Source of the DNA: Bacillus tianshenii
Lineage (GTDB): Bacteria > Bacillota > Bacilli > Bacillales > Bacillaceae_N
Reading direction: 5' to 3'
Length of the DNA stretch: 64,000 nt
Assembly: GCA_020524525.2 (NCBI GenBank)
Contig: CP129018.1
Location: 620,001-684,000 of the forward strand
In this document: positions 1 to 9,184 of the stretch, one piece after another
Layout: each line of letters starts with the position of its first letter
How positions within the stretch are numbered: position 1 is the first letter of the stretch
The notes under the pieces: generated by a model
Database searches by the model: none
What the model was told of the DNA's origin: nothing
What the model saw: only the letters and a program-made list of their open reading frames with translations
Made by a program: the position numbers and the translations under genes

Positions 1-1017
1 TTTATTACCAGCATTGGAGGAATAACGCCAACGGATAATGCCTACTGGGGATTTGAGGTAAACGGAAAGGCCGCGGAGGTAGGAGTATCCTCGTATGAAG
101 TGAAGGCGAATGATGAGCTAAGCTTTAAAATCATTCAAGCTAAGCCTTACGCAAGTCTAGCGATAATTGGTGAGAATGAAGAATCCGTGCTTGCACAAAC
201 GTGGCTGGAGGTATCAGAAGGAGCAACAGCATTCGACTTACTAAAGCAGGTAAGCGAGGAGCAGAATATCGAGCTTACATACAGCGAAAGCGACCAATAT
301 GGCGCGTTTATTACCAGCATTGGAGGGGTGACGCCAACGGATAATGCCTACTGGGGATTTGAGGTAAACGGAAAGGCCGCGGAGGTAGGAGTATCCTCGT
401 ATGAAGTGAAGGCGAATGATGAGCTAAGCTTTAAGATCATTCAAGCAAAGCCTTATGCAAGTCTAGCGATAATTGGTGAGAGCGGAGAGTCCGTGCTTGC
501 CCAAACGTGGCTGGAGGTATCAGAAGGAGCAACAGCATTCGACTTACTGAAGCAGGTAAGCGAGGAGCAGAATATCGAGCTTACCTACAGTGAAAGTGAC
601 CAATATGGGGCGTTTATTACCAGCATTGGTGGAGTGACGCCAACGGAAAATGCCTACTGGGGATTTGAGGTAAACGGAAAGGCCGCGGAGGTAGGAGTAT
701 CCTCGTATGAAGTGCAGGCGAATGATGAGCTAAGCTTTAAGATCATTCAAGCAAAGCCTTATGCAAGTCTAGCGATAATTGGTGAGAGCGGAGAGTCCGT
801 GCTTGCCCAAACGTGGCTAGAGGTATCAGAAGGAGCAACAGCATTCGACTTACTGAAGCAGGTAAGCGAGGAGCAGAATATCGAGCTTACCTACAGTGAA
901 AGTGACCAATATGGGGCGTTTATTACCAGCATTGGTGGAGTGACGCCAACGGAAAATGCCTACTGGGGATTTGAAGTAAACGGAAAGGCCGCGGAGGTAG
1001 GAGTGTCCTCGTATGAA
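1..1017 (+). repeat. Tandem 306-bp coding repeats (DUF4430-like units)
   Basis: Repeat boundaries at the VKAND/VQAND junction fall at 100, 406, 712 and 1018, exactly 306 bp apart. There are three full copies plus the end of an earlier one at 1-99. Copies differ at only a few bases, for example GAGAATGAA against GAGAGCGGA near 172/478. Each unit encodes 102 residues with the pattern WLEVSEGATAFDLL ... YWGFEVNGKAAEVG. The true copy number cannot be known from this window. Confidence 0.95.
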
Positions 1018-4000
1018 GTGAAGGCGAATGATGAACTGCTGCTTAAATATATAATAGCTGCAGATTATCCTGATGAAGGAGAAGAAGACGAGTCTGACAG
1101 CCTAGGTGAATTAAGTTCATCAAACACGGAATACGATAATGAAAACATTGAGCGTTTCAATACATTAATGAATGAAGTTCGTGATTCGATTGCAAAGGAT
1201 GGTATTCAGTCAGATTGGGAAGCAATCTCCTTAGCACAGGCTGGTAACCAAGTTTTGCACAGTTATTATGAAGAAGCCATTAATAAAATTCAGGATGTAG
1301 ATGATTTAGGACAGGCTACAAACTATGCAAGGCTTATTTTATTATCAGTAGCAGCTGGAGAAAACCCAGAAAATATTAATGGAAGAAACTATGTAAGTGA
1401 ATTAGCAGCTCGTGAGGACTTAACTCGTTATATTAATAATGCTACATATAGTCTAATTGCTTTTGATAGTGGCGATTATACGGTTGATTCTTCCGTGAAA
1501 GAACAGCTTGTTCAAGCGATCTTGAGCGTACAAAATAGTGATGGTGGGTGGAGCTGGTCTGGTAAAATCAGCGACCCAGATATGACAGCTATGACAATCA
1601 CCGCTCTCGCTCCATATTATGAAACAGACCAAGTAAAGGAAGCGGTTAACAAGGCGATATCCTGGCTTTCAAACGTGCAGCAAGCGGATGGTGGTTTTAC
1701 AGTAGAAAATGGCGACCCAGGTGCTACTGTGGCTCAGGTTATTATTGGTATAGCTAGTGTTGGATATAGCCCTTCTTCCAAAGCATTTACGAAGTCAGAG
1801 GGAAATCTTGTTGATTACTTAGCATTGATTGCAGATGAAATGAAAACAGATTCAAGTATGCTTGGTTATCAAGGATTGCAAGCCTTAACAGCTTATCAGC
1901 ATTTTACTCATAATAAAGAACGCATTTATCGTTTTACAATGATTGATCCAAGTGATAAAGGCGGAAATCCATCTTCTCCTAAAGAAGATGAACAAGATTC
2001 AGACGACACGCCTGATGAGGTGCCGAGTGATGATGAGATTGAGGTTCGTATATCTGTAAAAGGCTATAAATCGAAAACATTACTCGCAACCACAACGGTT
2101 AAGCTCTCTGGAAAGGCTACACCATATTCGGCATTAAGAGAAGCCATTGGTGGAAGCAGCATTAAGACGAATGGCTCCGGTAGCAACATTTACGTTGTTG
2201 AAATTAAAGGCTTAGCTGAATTTGACTATGGACCGAAAAGTGGTTGGAACTATTCGGTGAATGGCGATTATCCAAGCAAAAGTGCAGGGGCCTATCAATT
2301 AGAAGATGGGGATCGCGTTGTCTGGAAGTATACAGCGGATTATGATGATGATTCAGATTTACCTGAGACAAGCAAGGATGCTTCTGAAGCAGGCGCTTTA
2401 CCTAATAATCGTTCAAAGCTTGAAAAAGATTTCGAAACGATTGCATTACCTTATAATAATCAACAGCCGATTGATAAAGTAATGAAGTCGACGAAGGTCA
2501 TAGATGAACGGAATAAAATGTCTCTTAGTGAGGCAAAGGAAATCAAAGAAGTTGTACAAAAAAATATGGTGAATGTATCTAAGAAGGTAGGTTCGAACGA
2601 AAGCAGCAACATCAAAGGTGAACATGGGGAAGCATCTATTTTTATTCCTCAAGGAGCTGTGAAAAAAGAAGTACACATTCAAATACAAGAAGAAGTCCAT
2701 TCAAAAAATGAAAATTCGGAATTGATTTCATCGATATACAAGTTTGGACCAAATGGCGCAACGTTCAAGAAGCCTGTTCAAATTTCCATTCAAATTCCAG
2801 TGGAGTTAGACCGTCTAGAGGATTACGTAATGGCCTGGTTAAATGAAGAAACAGGTGAATGGATTCCAATTCCAGCTGTGCTTGATGCGAATTCAGGGTG
2901 GATAACAGGACAAGTTGATCATTTTACACAGTTTGCCGTACTGAATCGTTCAATCATTCAACAAAAAATGCTCGAAAGTCATATCGATCAAACGGTTCAA
3001 TTTGTAATGAAATCAACTGATCTTTCACAATGGCAGGCATTTGCGGTTGCGCGCTCAGGTAATGTGATTCCTAACCGAAATCTACAAAGAATTGAAGAGC
3101 TGGTTAAGAGCGAGCAAGGAGAATTTAGAAAAGTTACGGATTATGAGCGGATTATCTTATCTGTAAAGGCACTTGGCGGGGACCCGACGAAAGTAGCTGG
3201 TTACAACTTCATTGAAAAAGTGGTAAACCATCCACGAATGACAAGCCAAGGAGTCAACGGGCTCATTTTCGGCTTACTTGCGCTTGACAGTGGTGATTAC
3301 TCCATTTCGAGTGATGTAGATTGGACAAGAGAGAAGCTTATAAAAGAAATCTTAAATCATCAACATGTAAGCGGAGGGTTTGGTCTTACTATTGATGAGG
3401 AACCAAATGTTGATCTTACTGCGATGGCTCTAGCAGCCTTAGCGCCTTATCATGAGCAAACAGAAGTCAAAGCAGCAATTGAAAAAGCAGTTGACTGGTT
3501 AGCAAAACAACAAGCAAGTAATGGCGGTTTTCGTTTAGAGGGAAAAGAAAATAGTGAAAGTGTAGCACAGGTGATGATCGCACTTACATCACTTGGTATC
3601 AATCCATTAGATGAACGGTTTGTTAAAGAGTCTGGTAATCTAATGACTAATTTACTTTCCTTCCAAACTAGTGATAAAGGCTTTTCAAACCATAGAGGAG
3701 AAGCTTCAAATCAGATTGCAACAGAACAGGCATTAATGGCGTTAGTGGCTTATCAGCGTTATTTAGAAAATAAGTCACCGCTTTATGTTTTTGATGAGCA
3801 AGGACCGGAACGCTCATTTGCATTTCGCTACAAGGATGAACAACACATTTCAAATTATGCTTATCAGGCTGTGTATCAAGCGAAAGCTCATCATTTCATG
3901 GAGGGTGTAAGTGAAGAACAAGCACGCTTTGCTCCACACGAAACACTTACGAGAGCCCAGTTCGCTAAGGTCCTCATTCATTTATTAGGTGAGCAGCCGG

Positions 4001-4362
4001 AGAATACTGGTCGTTCAACTTATGAAGATGTGAAACAAGGTACGTGGTATGAAGGTTATGTTAATCGAGCAAATCAATTAGGCATTGTAAAGGGTATATC
4101 AGAAAAGCAATTTGCGCCTCATAAGCCGATTACTAGAGAGCAAATGGCAATCATGATTGGTCGAGCAGTTGATTTGCAGGCAACAGATGCAAATCTAAGC
4201 TTTGAAGATGTCAACAAAATAAGCAAAGAAGCTGTGCCATATGTACAAGCACTTTATGCTGCAAGCATTTTAGAAGGATACGGCAATAAGTTTTTTCCTC
4301 AAGAACTTGTAACAAGAGAAATGGCAGCAGTTGTTTCAGTAAGATTGTTTGAAATGAAGTAA
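1..4362 (+). CDS. Giant S-layer-homology surface protein with DUF4430 repeats and two transcobalamin-like alpha-toroid domains (5' partial)
   Basis: The frame is open from base 1, so the start and signal peptide lie outside the window; 1,453 residues are visible. In order: the last third of one DUF4430-like repeat, three full 102-residue repeats (about residues 34-339), an acidic linker, an alpha-toroid with prenyltransferase/squalene-oxidase motifs such as NSDGGW (about 385-650), one diverged DUF4430 domain ending in GPKSGWNYSVNG-type sequence (about 680-785), a ZU5-like beta domain (about 868-985), a second toroid (about 988-1265) and three SLH domains (about 1280-1453). SLH domains usually bind pyruvylated wall polymer, so the protein is probably on the cell surface. 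Toroid plus DUF4430 is the architecture of intrinsic factor and transcobalamin, and ECF transporter genes follow directly. A corrinoid or similar ligand is inference; the domain calls are firmer. Confidence 0.85.
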   Translation, partial: FITSIGGITPTDNAYWGFEVNGKAAEVGVSSYEVKANDELSFKIIQAKPYASLAIIGENEESVLAQTWLEVSEGATAFDLLKQVSEEQNIELTYSESDQYGAFITSIGGVTPTDNAYWGFEVNGKAAEVGVSSYEVKANDELSFKIIQAKPYASLAIIGESGESVLAQTWLEVSEGATAFDLLKQVSEEQNIELTYSESDQYGAFITSIGGVTPTENAYWGFEVNGKAAEVGVSSYEVQANDELSFKIIQAKPYASLAIIGESGESVLAQTWLEVSEGATAFDLLKQVSEEQNIELTYSESDQYGAFITSIGGVTPTENAYWGFEVNGKAAEVGVSSYEVKANDELLLKYIIAADYPDEGEEDESDSLGELSSSNTEYDNENIERFNTLMNEVRDSIAKDGIQSDWEAISLAQAGNQVLHSYYEEAINKIQDVDDLGQATNYARLILLSVAAGENPENINGRNYVSELAAREDLTRYINNATYSLIAFDSGDYTVDSSVKEQLVQAILSVQNSDGGWSWSGKISDPDMTAMTITALAPYYETDQVKEAVNKAISWLSNVQQADGGFTVENGDPGATVAQVIIGIASVGYSPSSKAFTKSEGNLVDYLALIADEMKTDSSMLGYQGLQALTAYQHFTHNKERIYRFTMIDPSDKGGNPSSPKEDEQDSDDTPDEVPSDDEIEVRISVKGYKSKTLLATTTVKLSGKATPYSALREAIGGSSIKTNGSGSNIYVVEIKGLAEFDYGPKSGWNYSVNGDYPSKSAGAYQLEDGDRVVWKYTADYDDDSDLPETSKDASEAGALPNNRSKLEKDFETIALPYNNQQPIDKVMKSTKVIDERNKMSLSEAKEIKEVVQKNMVNVSKKVGSNESSNIKGEHGEASIFIPQGAVKKEVHIQIQEEVHSKNENSELISSIYKFGPNGATFKKPVQISIQIPVELDRLEDYVMAWLNEETGEWIPIPAVLDANSGWITGQVDHFTQFAVLNRSIIQQKMLESHIDQTVQFVMKSTDLSQWQAFAVARSGNVIPNRNLQRIEELVKSEQGEFRKVTDYERIILSVKALGGDPTKVAGYNFIEKVVNHPRMTSQGVNGLIFGLLALDSGDYSISSDVDWTREKLIKEILNHQHVSGGFGLTIDEEPNVDLTAMALAALAPYHEQTEVKAAIEKAVDWLAKQQASNGGFRLEGKENSESVAQVMIALTSLGINPLDERFVKESGNLMTNLLSFQTSDKGFSNHRGEASNQIATEQALMALVAYQRYLENKSPLYVFDEQGPERSFAFRYKDEQHISNYAYQAVYQAKAHHFMEGVSEEQARFAPHETLTRAQFAKVLIHLLGEQPENTGRSTYEDVKQGTWYEGYVNRANQLGIVKGISEKQFAPHKPITREQMAIMIGRAVDLQATDANLSFEDVNKISKEAVPYVQALYAASILEGYGNKFFPQELVTREMAAVVSVRLFEMK

Positions 4363-4370
4363 AAGTAACA

Positions 4371-4406
4371 GGCGAAGGGTAATGCTTTCCTTCGCCTATT
4401 TTTCTA
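4371..4406 (+). terminator. Rho-independent terminator or attenuator after the SLH gene
   Basis: The perfect stem GGCGAAGG / CCTTCGCC (4371-4378 and 4389-4396) is followed by a T-rich run. It lies between the surface protein and the lipoprotein gene, so it could lower expression of the downstream transporter genes relative to the surface protein. Confidence 0.75.
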
Positions 4407-4426
4407 TTAAATAGGAGGAGCAAGTG

Positions 4427-5209
4427 ATGTGGCGTAATATTTTCTTAGTTATTTTACTTCTATTAGTTGGCTGTAATCATTCAATCGAAGGAAGTGAGGA
4501 GTCTGCCAGTTCGCCGGCAACAGCGATTCAAGAGGAAGAGAACGCTGAGCCTCAAGAGGAAGAGTTGGAAAGAGAGAATGATATAGATGAAGTGAATGAA
4601 GCGGATAAGAAGCAAGAGAACAAGACAAGCAATGATGCGGAGCAAGCAGCAACAGAGCACCCGAAAGGAATAGTACAAGAGGAAGCAACAAGTAAGCAAA
4701 GTGAAAAGCCAAAGGAAGAAGCGGTTAAGAAGGAAGCCGTGAAAGCTGAGCCAGCAGCTTCAGAGCCAGCGAAACAAAAAGTACAAGCTACTTCCCCACC
4801 TGCAAAAGAACAGTCAACTCAAAATACCGTGCAGGATAAGAGGGAAACAGAAAAGCCGGTCTCAAAAGCTGTTTCAATTTCAATTACAGGTGACACAGCA
4901 ATGGGTCAAATTCTCTCATCTGAACCAGTTGAACTGAAGGAAGGCGATACAGTACTAGAAATCCTTAAAAAGGTGACAAAAGCAAACCAGCTGCAAATGG
5001 AATATAGCGGGCGCGGTATGGCTGCTTATGTAGAAGGAATTAATAATCTCTATGAATTTGATAAAGGACCTAAAAGTGGTTGGATGTATAAAATAAACGG
5101 AAAATTTGTAAGCAAAAGTGCAGGTGCAGTGAACGTGTCAGCTGGGGATAAGATTGAATGGTTATATACTCTTGACTTAGGAAGAGACATCGGAAAAGGG
5201 TTCGAGTGA
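4427..5209 (+). CDS. DUF4430-domain lipoprotein (transcobalamin-like C-terminal domain)
   Basis: A 260-residue lipoprotein. The hydrophobic N terminus ends in a lipobox (LLVGC), followed by a long low-complexity Glu/Lys/Ala-rich linker (about residues 25-145). The C-terminal DUF4430 domain (about 150-255) has the hallmark GPKSGWMYKINGKFVSKSAG, close to the single DUF4430 domain of the upstream surface protein. ATG at 4427 is 8 bases from AGGAGG (4413-4418); a GTG at 4424 is in frame but too close. Its stop overlaps the EcfT start (TGATG), so the two are translationally coupled. The position suggests a membrane-anchored binding protein that passes ligand from the surface protein to the ECF transporter; that role is inference. 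Confidence 0.85.
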   Translation: MWRNIFLVILLLLVGCNHSIEGSEESASSPATAIQEEENAEPQEEELERENDIDEVNEADKKQENKTSNDAEQAATEHPKGIVQEEATSKQSEKPKEEAVKKEAVKAEPAASEPAKQKVQATSPPAKEQSTQNTVQDKRETEKPVSKAVSISITGDTAMGQILSSEPVELKEGDTVLEILKKVTKANQLQMEYSGRGMAAYVEGINNLYEFDKGPKSGWMYKINGKFVSKSAGAVNVSAGDKIEWLYTLDLGRDIGKGFE

Positions 5210-6087
5210 TGGCTGGTTTTGCAGGGGTTCATCCATTTGTATCGTTCAGCTTTTATATGGGAGTTCTTTTGTTTAGTATGTTATTTTTCCATCCTATTTT
5301 TCTAGGTGCATCATTGCTAGCCGTCATTTTATTGAACCTTTGTCATGATAAAGGTGAAAAGTTAAAGCAGTTTTTCGTGGCCTATTTACTGATGGGGTTG
5401 TTCGTGTTAATTGTGAACCCTCTTTTGACACATCGGGGAAGTCATATTTTATTTTATTTATTTGACCAGCCCATCACTTTAGAGGCTGTTTCGTATGGCG
5501 TCACGATGGGGTTACTGCTGTGGACGATTTTGATTTGCTTTTTGTCGTTTAACTTTGTAATCACAGCGAACAAGTTTTTATATTTATTTTCATCAATCCT
5601 TCCAAAGACGTCATTGCTTCTCATGATGAGCTTTCGTTTTGTGCCATTGTTAAAGAGAAGGTTAGAACAAATTAGTACCGTTCAACAAACAAGAGGGATC
5701 GACTTAAGAGTTGGGTCACTGCGGAAAAGAGCGCAGGATGGCATGCAATTAATGCATATCTTACTCACGTGGTCACTAGATGAAGCGATCCAAACAGCTG
5801 ATTCGATGAAAGCTCGTGGGTATGGAGTGAAAACAGAGCGCACCTCATATGTTTCCTTTCAAATTGAAAAGCGAGATAAAGTTCTACTAGGGTGGATGAT
5901 GATTACATTTGTCATCTGCTTGTGGGGATGGTGGCAAGGTTATGGTCGAGCACAATTTTATCCTGTCATCGATGTTTCTGCCTTGTTACAAGTAGAATGG
6001 CATGTATTCAGCATTTACTGTCTATACCTTTCAATGCCCATTTTCATCGAGTTAAAGGAGAGATTGTGGTGGAGCAGATTAAAGTAA
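5209..6087 (+). CDS. ecfT: ECF transporter transmembrane component EcfT
   Basis: A 292-residue membrane protein with about five to six hydrophobic segments and a cytoplasmic arm. It carries the two short Arg-Gly motifs typical of EcfT: QTRGID (about residue 160) and KARGYG (about residue 203), which dock on the two ATPase subunits. It sits between the DUF4430 lipoprotein (stop overlaps at 5207-5209) and the ATPase gene, whose ribosome site lies in its 3' end. This looks like a dedicated transporter module, because the ATPase and S-component genes are in the same run. EcfT is well supported; the substrate is not shown by this gene. Confidence 0.88.
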   Translation: MAGFAGVHPFVSFSFYMGVLLFSMLFFHPIFLGASLLAVILLNLCHDKGEKLKQFFVAYLLMGLFVLIVNPLLTHRGSHILFYLFDQPITLEAVSYGVTMGLLLWTILICFLSFNFVITANKFLYLFSSILPKTSLLLMMSFRFVPLLKRRLEQISTVQQTRGIDLRVGSLRKRAQDGMQLMHILLTWSLDEAIQTADSMKARGYGVKTERTSYVSFQIEKRDKVLLGWMMITFVICLWGWWQGYGRAQFYPVIDVSALLQVEWHVFSIYCLYLSMPIFIELKERLWWSRLK

Positions 6088-7727
6088 ACCATTTAAATTT
6101 TACATACCCGAAAGAAACCGTCCCGGCTATCTCAAACGTTTCCTTGTCGATTAAGCAAGGGGAATTTATCTTATTGTGTGGCCCATCTGGGTGTGGGAAG
6201 ACGAGTTTATTGCGACATTTGAAAAAAGAAATCCAACCAGTAGGGGACTTAAGTGGTCAGATTTATTATGACCAAATACAGTTAGAGCAACATCCCGAGG
6301 AAAAATTAGCCGCAGAAATTGGTATGGTTTTTCAAGACCCTGAAAGTCAAATTGTGATGGATAATGTGGCGCAGGAGCTGGCATTTTCACTAGAGAATTT
6401 AGGAATACCTTCTCAAGTCATTCGTCAGCGAATTGCGGAAATGGTTAATTTTTTTGGCATTCATCATTTATTTCATAAAAGTGTGCATGAGCTATCCGGT
6501 GGACAAAAGCAATGGGTGAACCTTGCCTCTGTGCTTGTGATGCAGCCAAAAGTTTTATTACTCGATGAGCCGACCTCTCAATTAGATCCTGTAGCGGCCA
6601 AAGAGTTTTTACAAATGATCTATCGGATAAATCAAGAATTTTCAACCACTATTGTTATGAGTGAGCATCGTTTAGAAGAAATAACGCCTTTGGCTGACAA
6701 AATGATTATGATGGACCAAGGGAAAATTAAATATGAAGGTGAGCCAAAAAAAGTAATTAAGGAAATCTATAGAAACAGAGATGAGGAAGCCTTTCTATAT
6801 CTCCCGTCTATTTCAAAATTGTTTATAAATGTAATAGGCAGCTCTTCAGAAGTGCCCATTACAGTGAAGGAAGGCAGGAGATGGATTTCTAGCGATGAGA
6901 TCGAGTTAGTGAAAGCGAACGAAACAAAGCTTGAGCAGAAAAAAACACCGGGTATTTTAAAAAGTGAGGAAGTAACGTTTCAATATCGTAAACATGCACC
7001 CTCTGTTCTTAATAAGCTATCACTAACTATTTTTGAAGGTGAGCTCTTAAGTATTGTTGGAGGAAATGGAGCGGGAAAATCAACGTTGCTTCAAACGTTA
7101 GCAGGGTTATTGAAGCCGATTAGAGGCTCGATCTATTTTAAAGGTAAAAAGCTAAAAAAGATCTCCCCGCGTGAAAGGTATAAGCAAATTGGATACTTAC
7201 CCCAAAATCCGAAATTATATTTTGTTCATGATACGGTGGAAGAAGAGCTCTTACATGTTGGCAGAATAGTTGAAGCGGCCAATATGAAGACAGAAGTTGA
7301 AAGGTATGCGAATCTCTTTCAAGTAGAGCATTTATTAAGAAGACATCCGCATGACTGCAGTGGTGGAGAGCAACAGAAGGTTGCCCTTATCTCACTCCTT
7401 CTTTCAAATCCAGATGTCATATTAGTAGATGAACCAACAAAGGGTTTGGACCCCTATGCGAAAGAGCAATTTGCTAAGGTGTTAAAGGAATTGAACCACA
7501 ATGGTATGACAATTGTGATGGTAACGCATGATATAGAATTTGCAGCAGAGCATTCTACGCGGTGTGCATTGTTGTTCAATGGTGAAATAATTTCCGAGGA
7601 TGTGCCGGAAGAATTCTTTCAACATCATTATTACTATACGACTTCTATTAACCGCATATTTAGAGAAATCATACCAGGGGCTTTAACCTACAAGGATGTG
7701 ATCGCAAAGTGCTCCGTTACCGTTTAA
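6066..7727 (+). CDS. ECF transporter ATPase, EcfA and EcfA' fused in one polypeptide
   Basis: A 553-residue protein with two complete ABC ATPase halves. The first has Walker A GPSGCGKT (about residue 39), signature LSGGQ (about 143) and Walker B LLLDEPT (about 165). The second has GGNGAGKST (about 332), CSGGE (about 430) and ILVDEPT (about 452). ECF systems normally use two separate ATPases; here one gene supplies both. The start is GTG 6066 or GTG 6069, 5 or 8 bases after AAAGGAG inside the ecfT end. The open frame extends further upstream inside ecfT, but that part has no ATPase homology. The stop overlaps the S-component start. Confidence 0.9.
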   Translation: MVEQIKVNHLNFTYPKETVPAISNVSLSIKQGEFILLCGPSGCGKTSLLRHLKKEIQPVGDLSGQIYYDQIQLEQHPEEKLAAEIGMVFQDPESQIVMDNVAQELAFSLENLGIPSQVIRQRIAEMVNFFGIHHLFHKSVHELSGGQKQWVNLASVLVMQPKVLLLDEPTSQLDPVAAKEFLQMIYRINQEFSTTIVMSEHRLEEITPLADKMIMMDQGKIKYEGEPKKVIKEIYRNRDEEAFLYLPSISKLFINVIGSSSEVPITVKEGRRWISSDEIELVKANETKLEQKKTPGILKSEEVTFQYRKHAPSVLNKLSLTIFEGELLSIVGGNGAGKSTLLQTLAGLLKPIRGSIYFKGKKLKKISPRERYKQIGYLPQNPKLYFVHDTVEEELLHVGRIVEAANMKTEVERYANLFQVEHLLRRHPHDCSGGEQQKVALISLLLSNPDVILVDEPTKGLDPYAKEQFAKVLKELNHNGMTIVMVTHDIEFAAEHSTRCALLFNGEIISEDVPEEFFQHHYYYTTSINRIFREIIPGALTYKDVIAKCSVTV

Positions 7728-8392
7728 TCCTCTTTATTGCTGTATTCATTTTTATCTTATCTTTAGGATTTATGGCGTTCATTTCTGATGAGCAAACCTT
7801 ATTGATTAGTTTTGGCCTTGTCTTAACGGCCATGGTTCCCTTCTTTTATCGATTTGAAAGAAAACAGCTAACCGCAAGAGAGCTCGTGCTCATTGCCTTA
7901 CTAGCCGCAATTGCTGCAGTTAGTCGAGTTCCATTTGCTGCTTTACCAAATGTTCAACCAACCTCATTTGTCATTATGATGACTGGACTCGTATTTGGTG
8001 CAGAAACTGGTTTTATCGTTGGTGCAACAGCAGCACTCGTATCCAATGTATTTTTGGGTCAAGGGCCTTGGACGCCATGGCAAATGTTTGGTTGGGGGCT
8101 AATGGGTTTAATGACAGGGCTATTAAAACATTCATGGCTGCTAAAAGGACAATATGGAAGAATGGTTTATGGTTTTTGTTGGGGGTTCTTATTTGATTGG
8201 ATTATGAATATGTGGTTTATTCTTGGGGTAATGAAGGATTTCACATGGGCCGTCGTCTTGAGTGCATTTGTGACGAGCTTTTATTTCGATCTAGCTCATG
8301 CCTTGTCGAATGTATTCTTTATCGCCGTCTTTGCCGTCGGTTGGGTGAAGGTTTTGCAACGATTCAAGGTTAAGTATGGGTTGTTAAATTGA
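7709..8392 (+). CDS. ECF transporter substrate-binding S component, CbrT-like
   Basis: A 227-residue integral membrane protein with about six to seven hydrophobic segments. It starts at GTG 7709, overlapping the end of the ATPase gene by 19 bases. The stretch LGQGPWTPWQM followed by GWGLMG resembles the S-component family that includes the vitamin B12 component CbrT; this is recalled family knowledge, not a search. An S component decides the substrate of an ECF transporter. With two DUF4430 proteins upstream, a corrinoid is the favoured guess, but a different prosthetic group or vitamin is possible. It closes the transporter run; a hairpin-rich 245-bp gap follows. Confidence 0.75.
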   Translation: MLRYRLILFIAVFIFILSLGFMAFISDEQTLLISFGLVLTAMVPFFYRFERKQLTARELVLIALLAAIAAVSRVPFAALPNVQPTSFVIMMTGLVFGAETGFIVGATAALVSNVFLGQGPWTPWQMFGWGLMGLMTGLLKHSWLLKGQYGRMVYGFCWGFLFDWIMNMWFILGVMKDFTWAVVLSAFVTSFYFDLAHALSNVFFIAVFAVGWVKVLQRFKVKYGLLN

Positions 8393-8637
8393 GTGAGTGA
8401 TTTGTGAATATAAGAGACCTCACTTCGCCAAGAGGCTGACCGCAGTTCAAATATGTTAGGGGACAGAACCAAATTCTTGGTAGTGTTTTTAATTATATCG
8501 ATCTTCATTAAGTAAAGGACGCACTTTTTTATGATGGCGTCCTTTTTATATTAATAGATAATTAGATATATTTACCGAAATTTACTAATAATGTATGATG
8601 GGGATAGGATTAACCTTGAAGAAAGGGAGATTACAAA
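8393..8637. other. Intergenic region with terminator-like hairpins
   Basis: No gene is visible. A weak dyad (AGTGAG ... CTCACT, about 8392-8425) follows the S-component gene. A clearer hairpin, AAGGACGC / GCGTCCTT at 8515-8522 and 8537-8544, is followed by a T run and may end transcripts here. A possible sigma-A promoter for the next gene is TTTACC at 8571 and TATGAT at 8594 (17-base spacing). Confidence 0.6.
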
Positions 8638-9165
8638 ATGAGGAAAAGTGTATTAGTGATGGGGCTTGTGGCTTTATTTTCAATAAGCGGATGCACTGAG
8701 CCTCAAACTCAATCAGGAAATCCGAACACCCCAGAGTACATAAATGAATGGAAGCCTTCTGAAACGACGACTGTAGTGGCCGGAGGTAAGGAATATAAGC
8801 TTCGGGGGGAAGAGATTAATAAAGAATTTAAGCTTGCTCTGTTGGATAAAGATTTCAAGCTGAAGACAGAGAATTCAACTACTTGGTTTATTTGGGAAGA
8901 CGATAAAGTCAAAAGAGAAAAACTTCTAGGAAGCAAAGTTGAAATCTATGGGATAAGTCAAACAACAGAAGAGAAAGAGCTGCTTGCTGCAACTGAGGTG
9001 ACAGAGCTGGATGGAAATTTACCAATACAATTGATTGATGAACACCTGGCTGTGCAATTTAATGCTCCGATCGAGCTGCCAGAGGAAGGTAAGTGGAAGC
9101 TGCAAGTTTTCATTGAAGATCAGTTATACGGTGTTGTTAAAGTGAGCACGCCGATAAAGATTTGA
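8638..9165 (+). CDS. Putative lipoprotein of unknown function
   Basis: A 175-residue protein with a Met-Arg-Lys start, a hydrophobic stretch and a lipobox (ISGC, Cys19), so it is probably lipidated and extracytoplasmic. The mature part is soluble, with alternating charged and beta-like segments (for example TTVVAGGKEYKLRG and GKWKLQVFIEDQLYG near the end). I do not recognise the family. ATG 8638 is preceded by GAAAGGGAG. A small membrane-peptide gene starts 20 bases downstream and may be cotranscribed. Confidence 0.75.
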   Translation: MRKSVLVMGLVALFSISGCTEPQTQSGNPNTPEYINEWKPSETTTVVAGGKEYKLRGEEINKEFKLALLDKDFKLKTENSTTWFIWEDDKVKREKLLGSKVEIYGISQTTEEKELLAATEVTELDGNLPIQLIDEHLAVQFNAPIELPEEGKWKLQVFIEDQLYGVVKVSTPIKI

Positions 9166-9184
9166 GCAGGGGGCTGTAAAGCAA

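Noticed and set aside
1-1017. The periodic repeats looked at first like a CRISPR or satellite array
   Set aside because: Repeat units are 306 bp, coding throughout in one frame and have no spacers; they encode DUF4430-like domains.
8455-8480. GGGGACAGAACC-type sequence that resembles the edge of small transposon-linked repeats
   Set aside because: Only a short match from memory, no second copy in this window and no transposase nearby.
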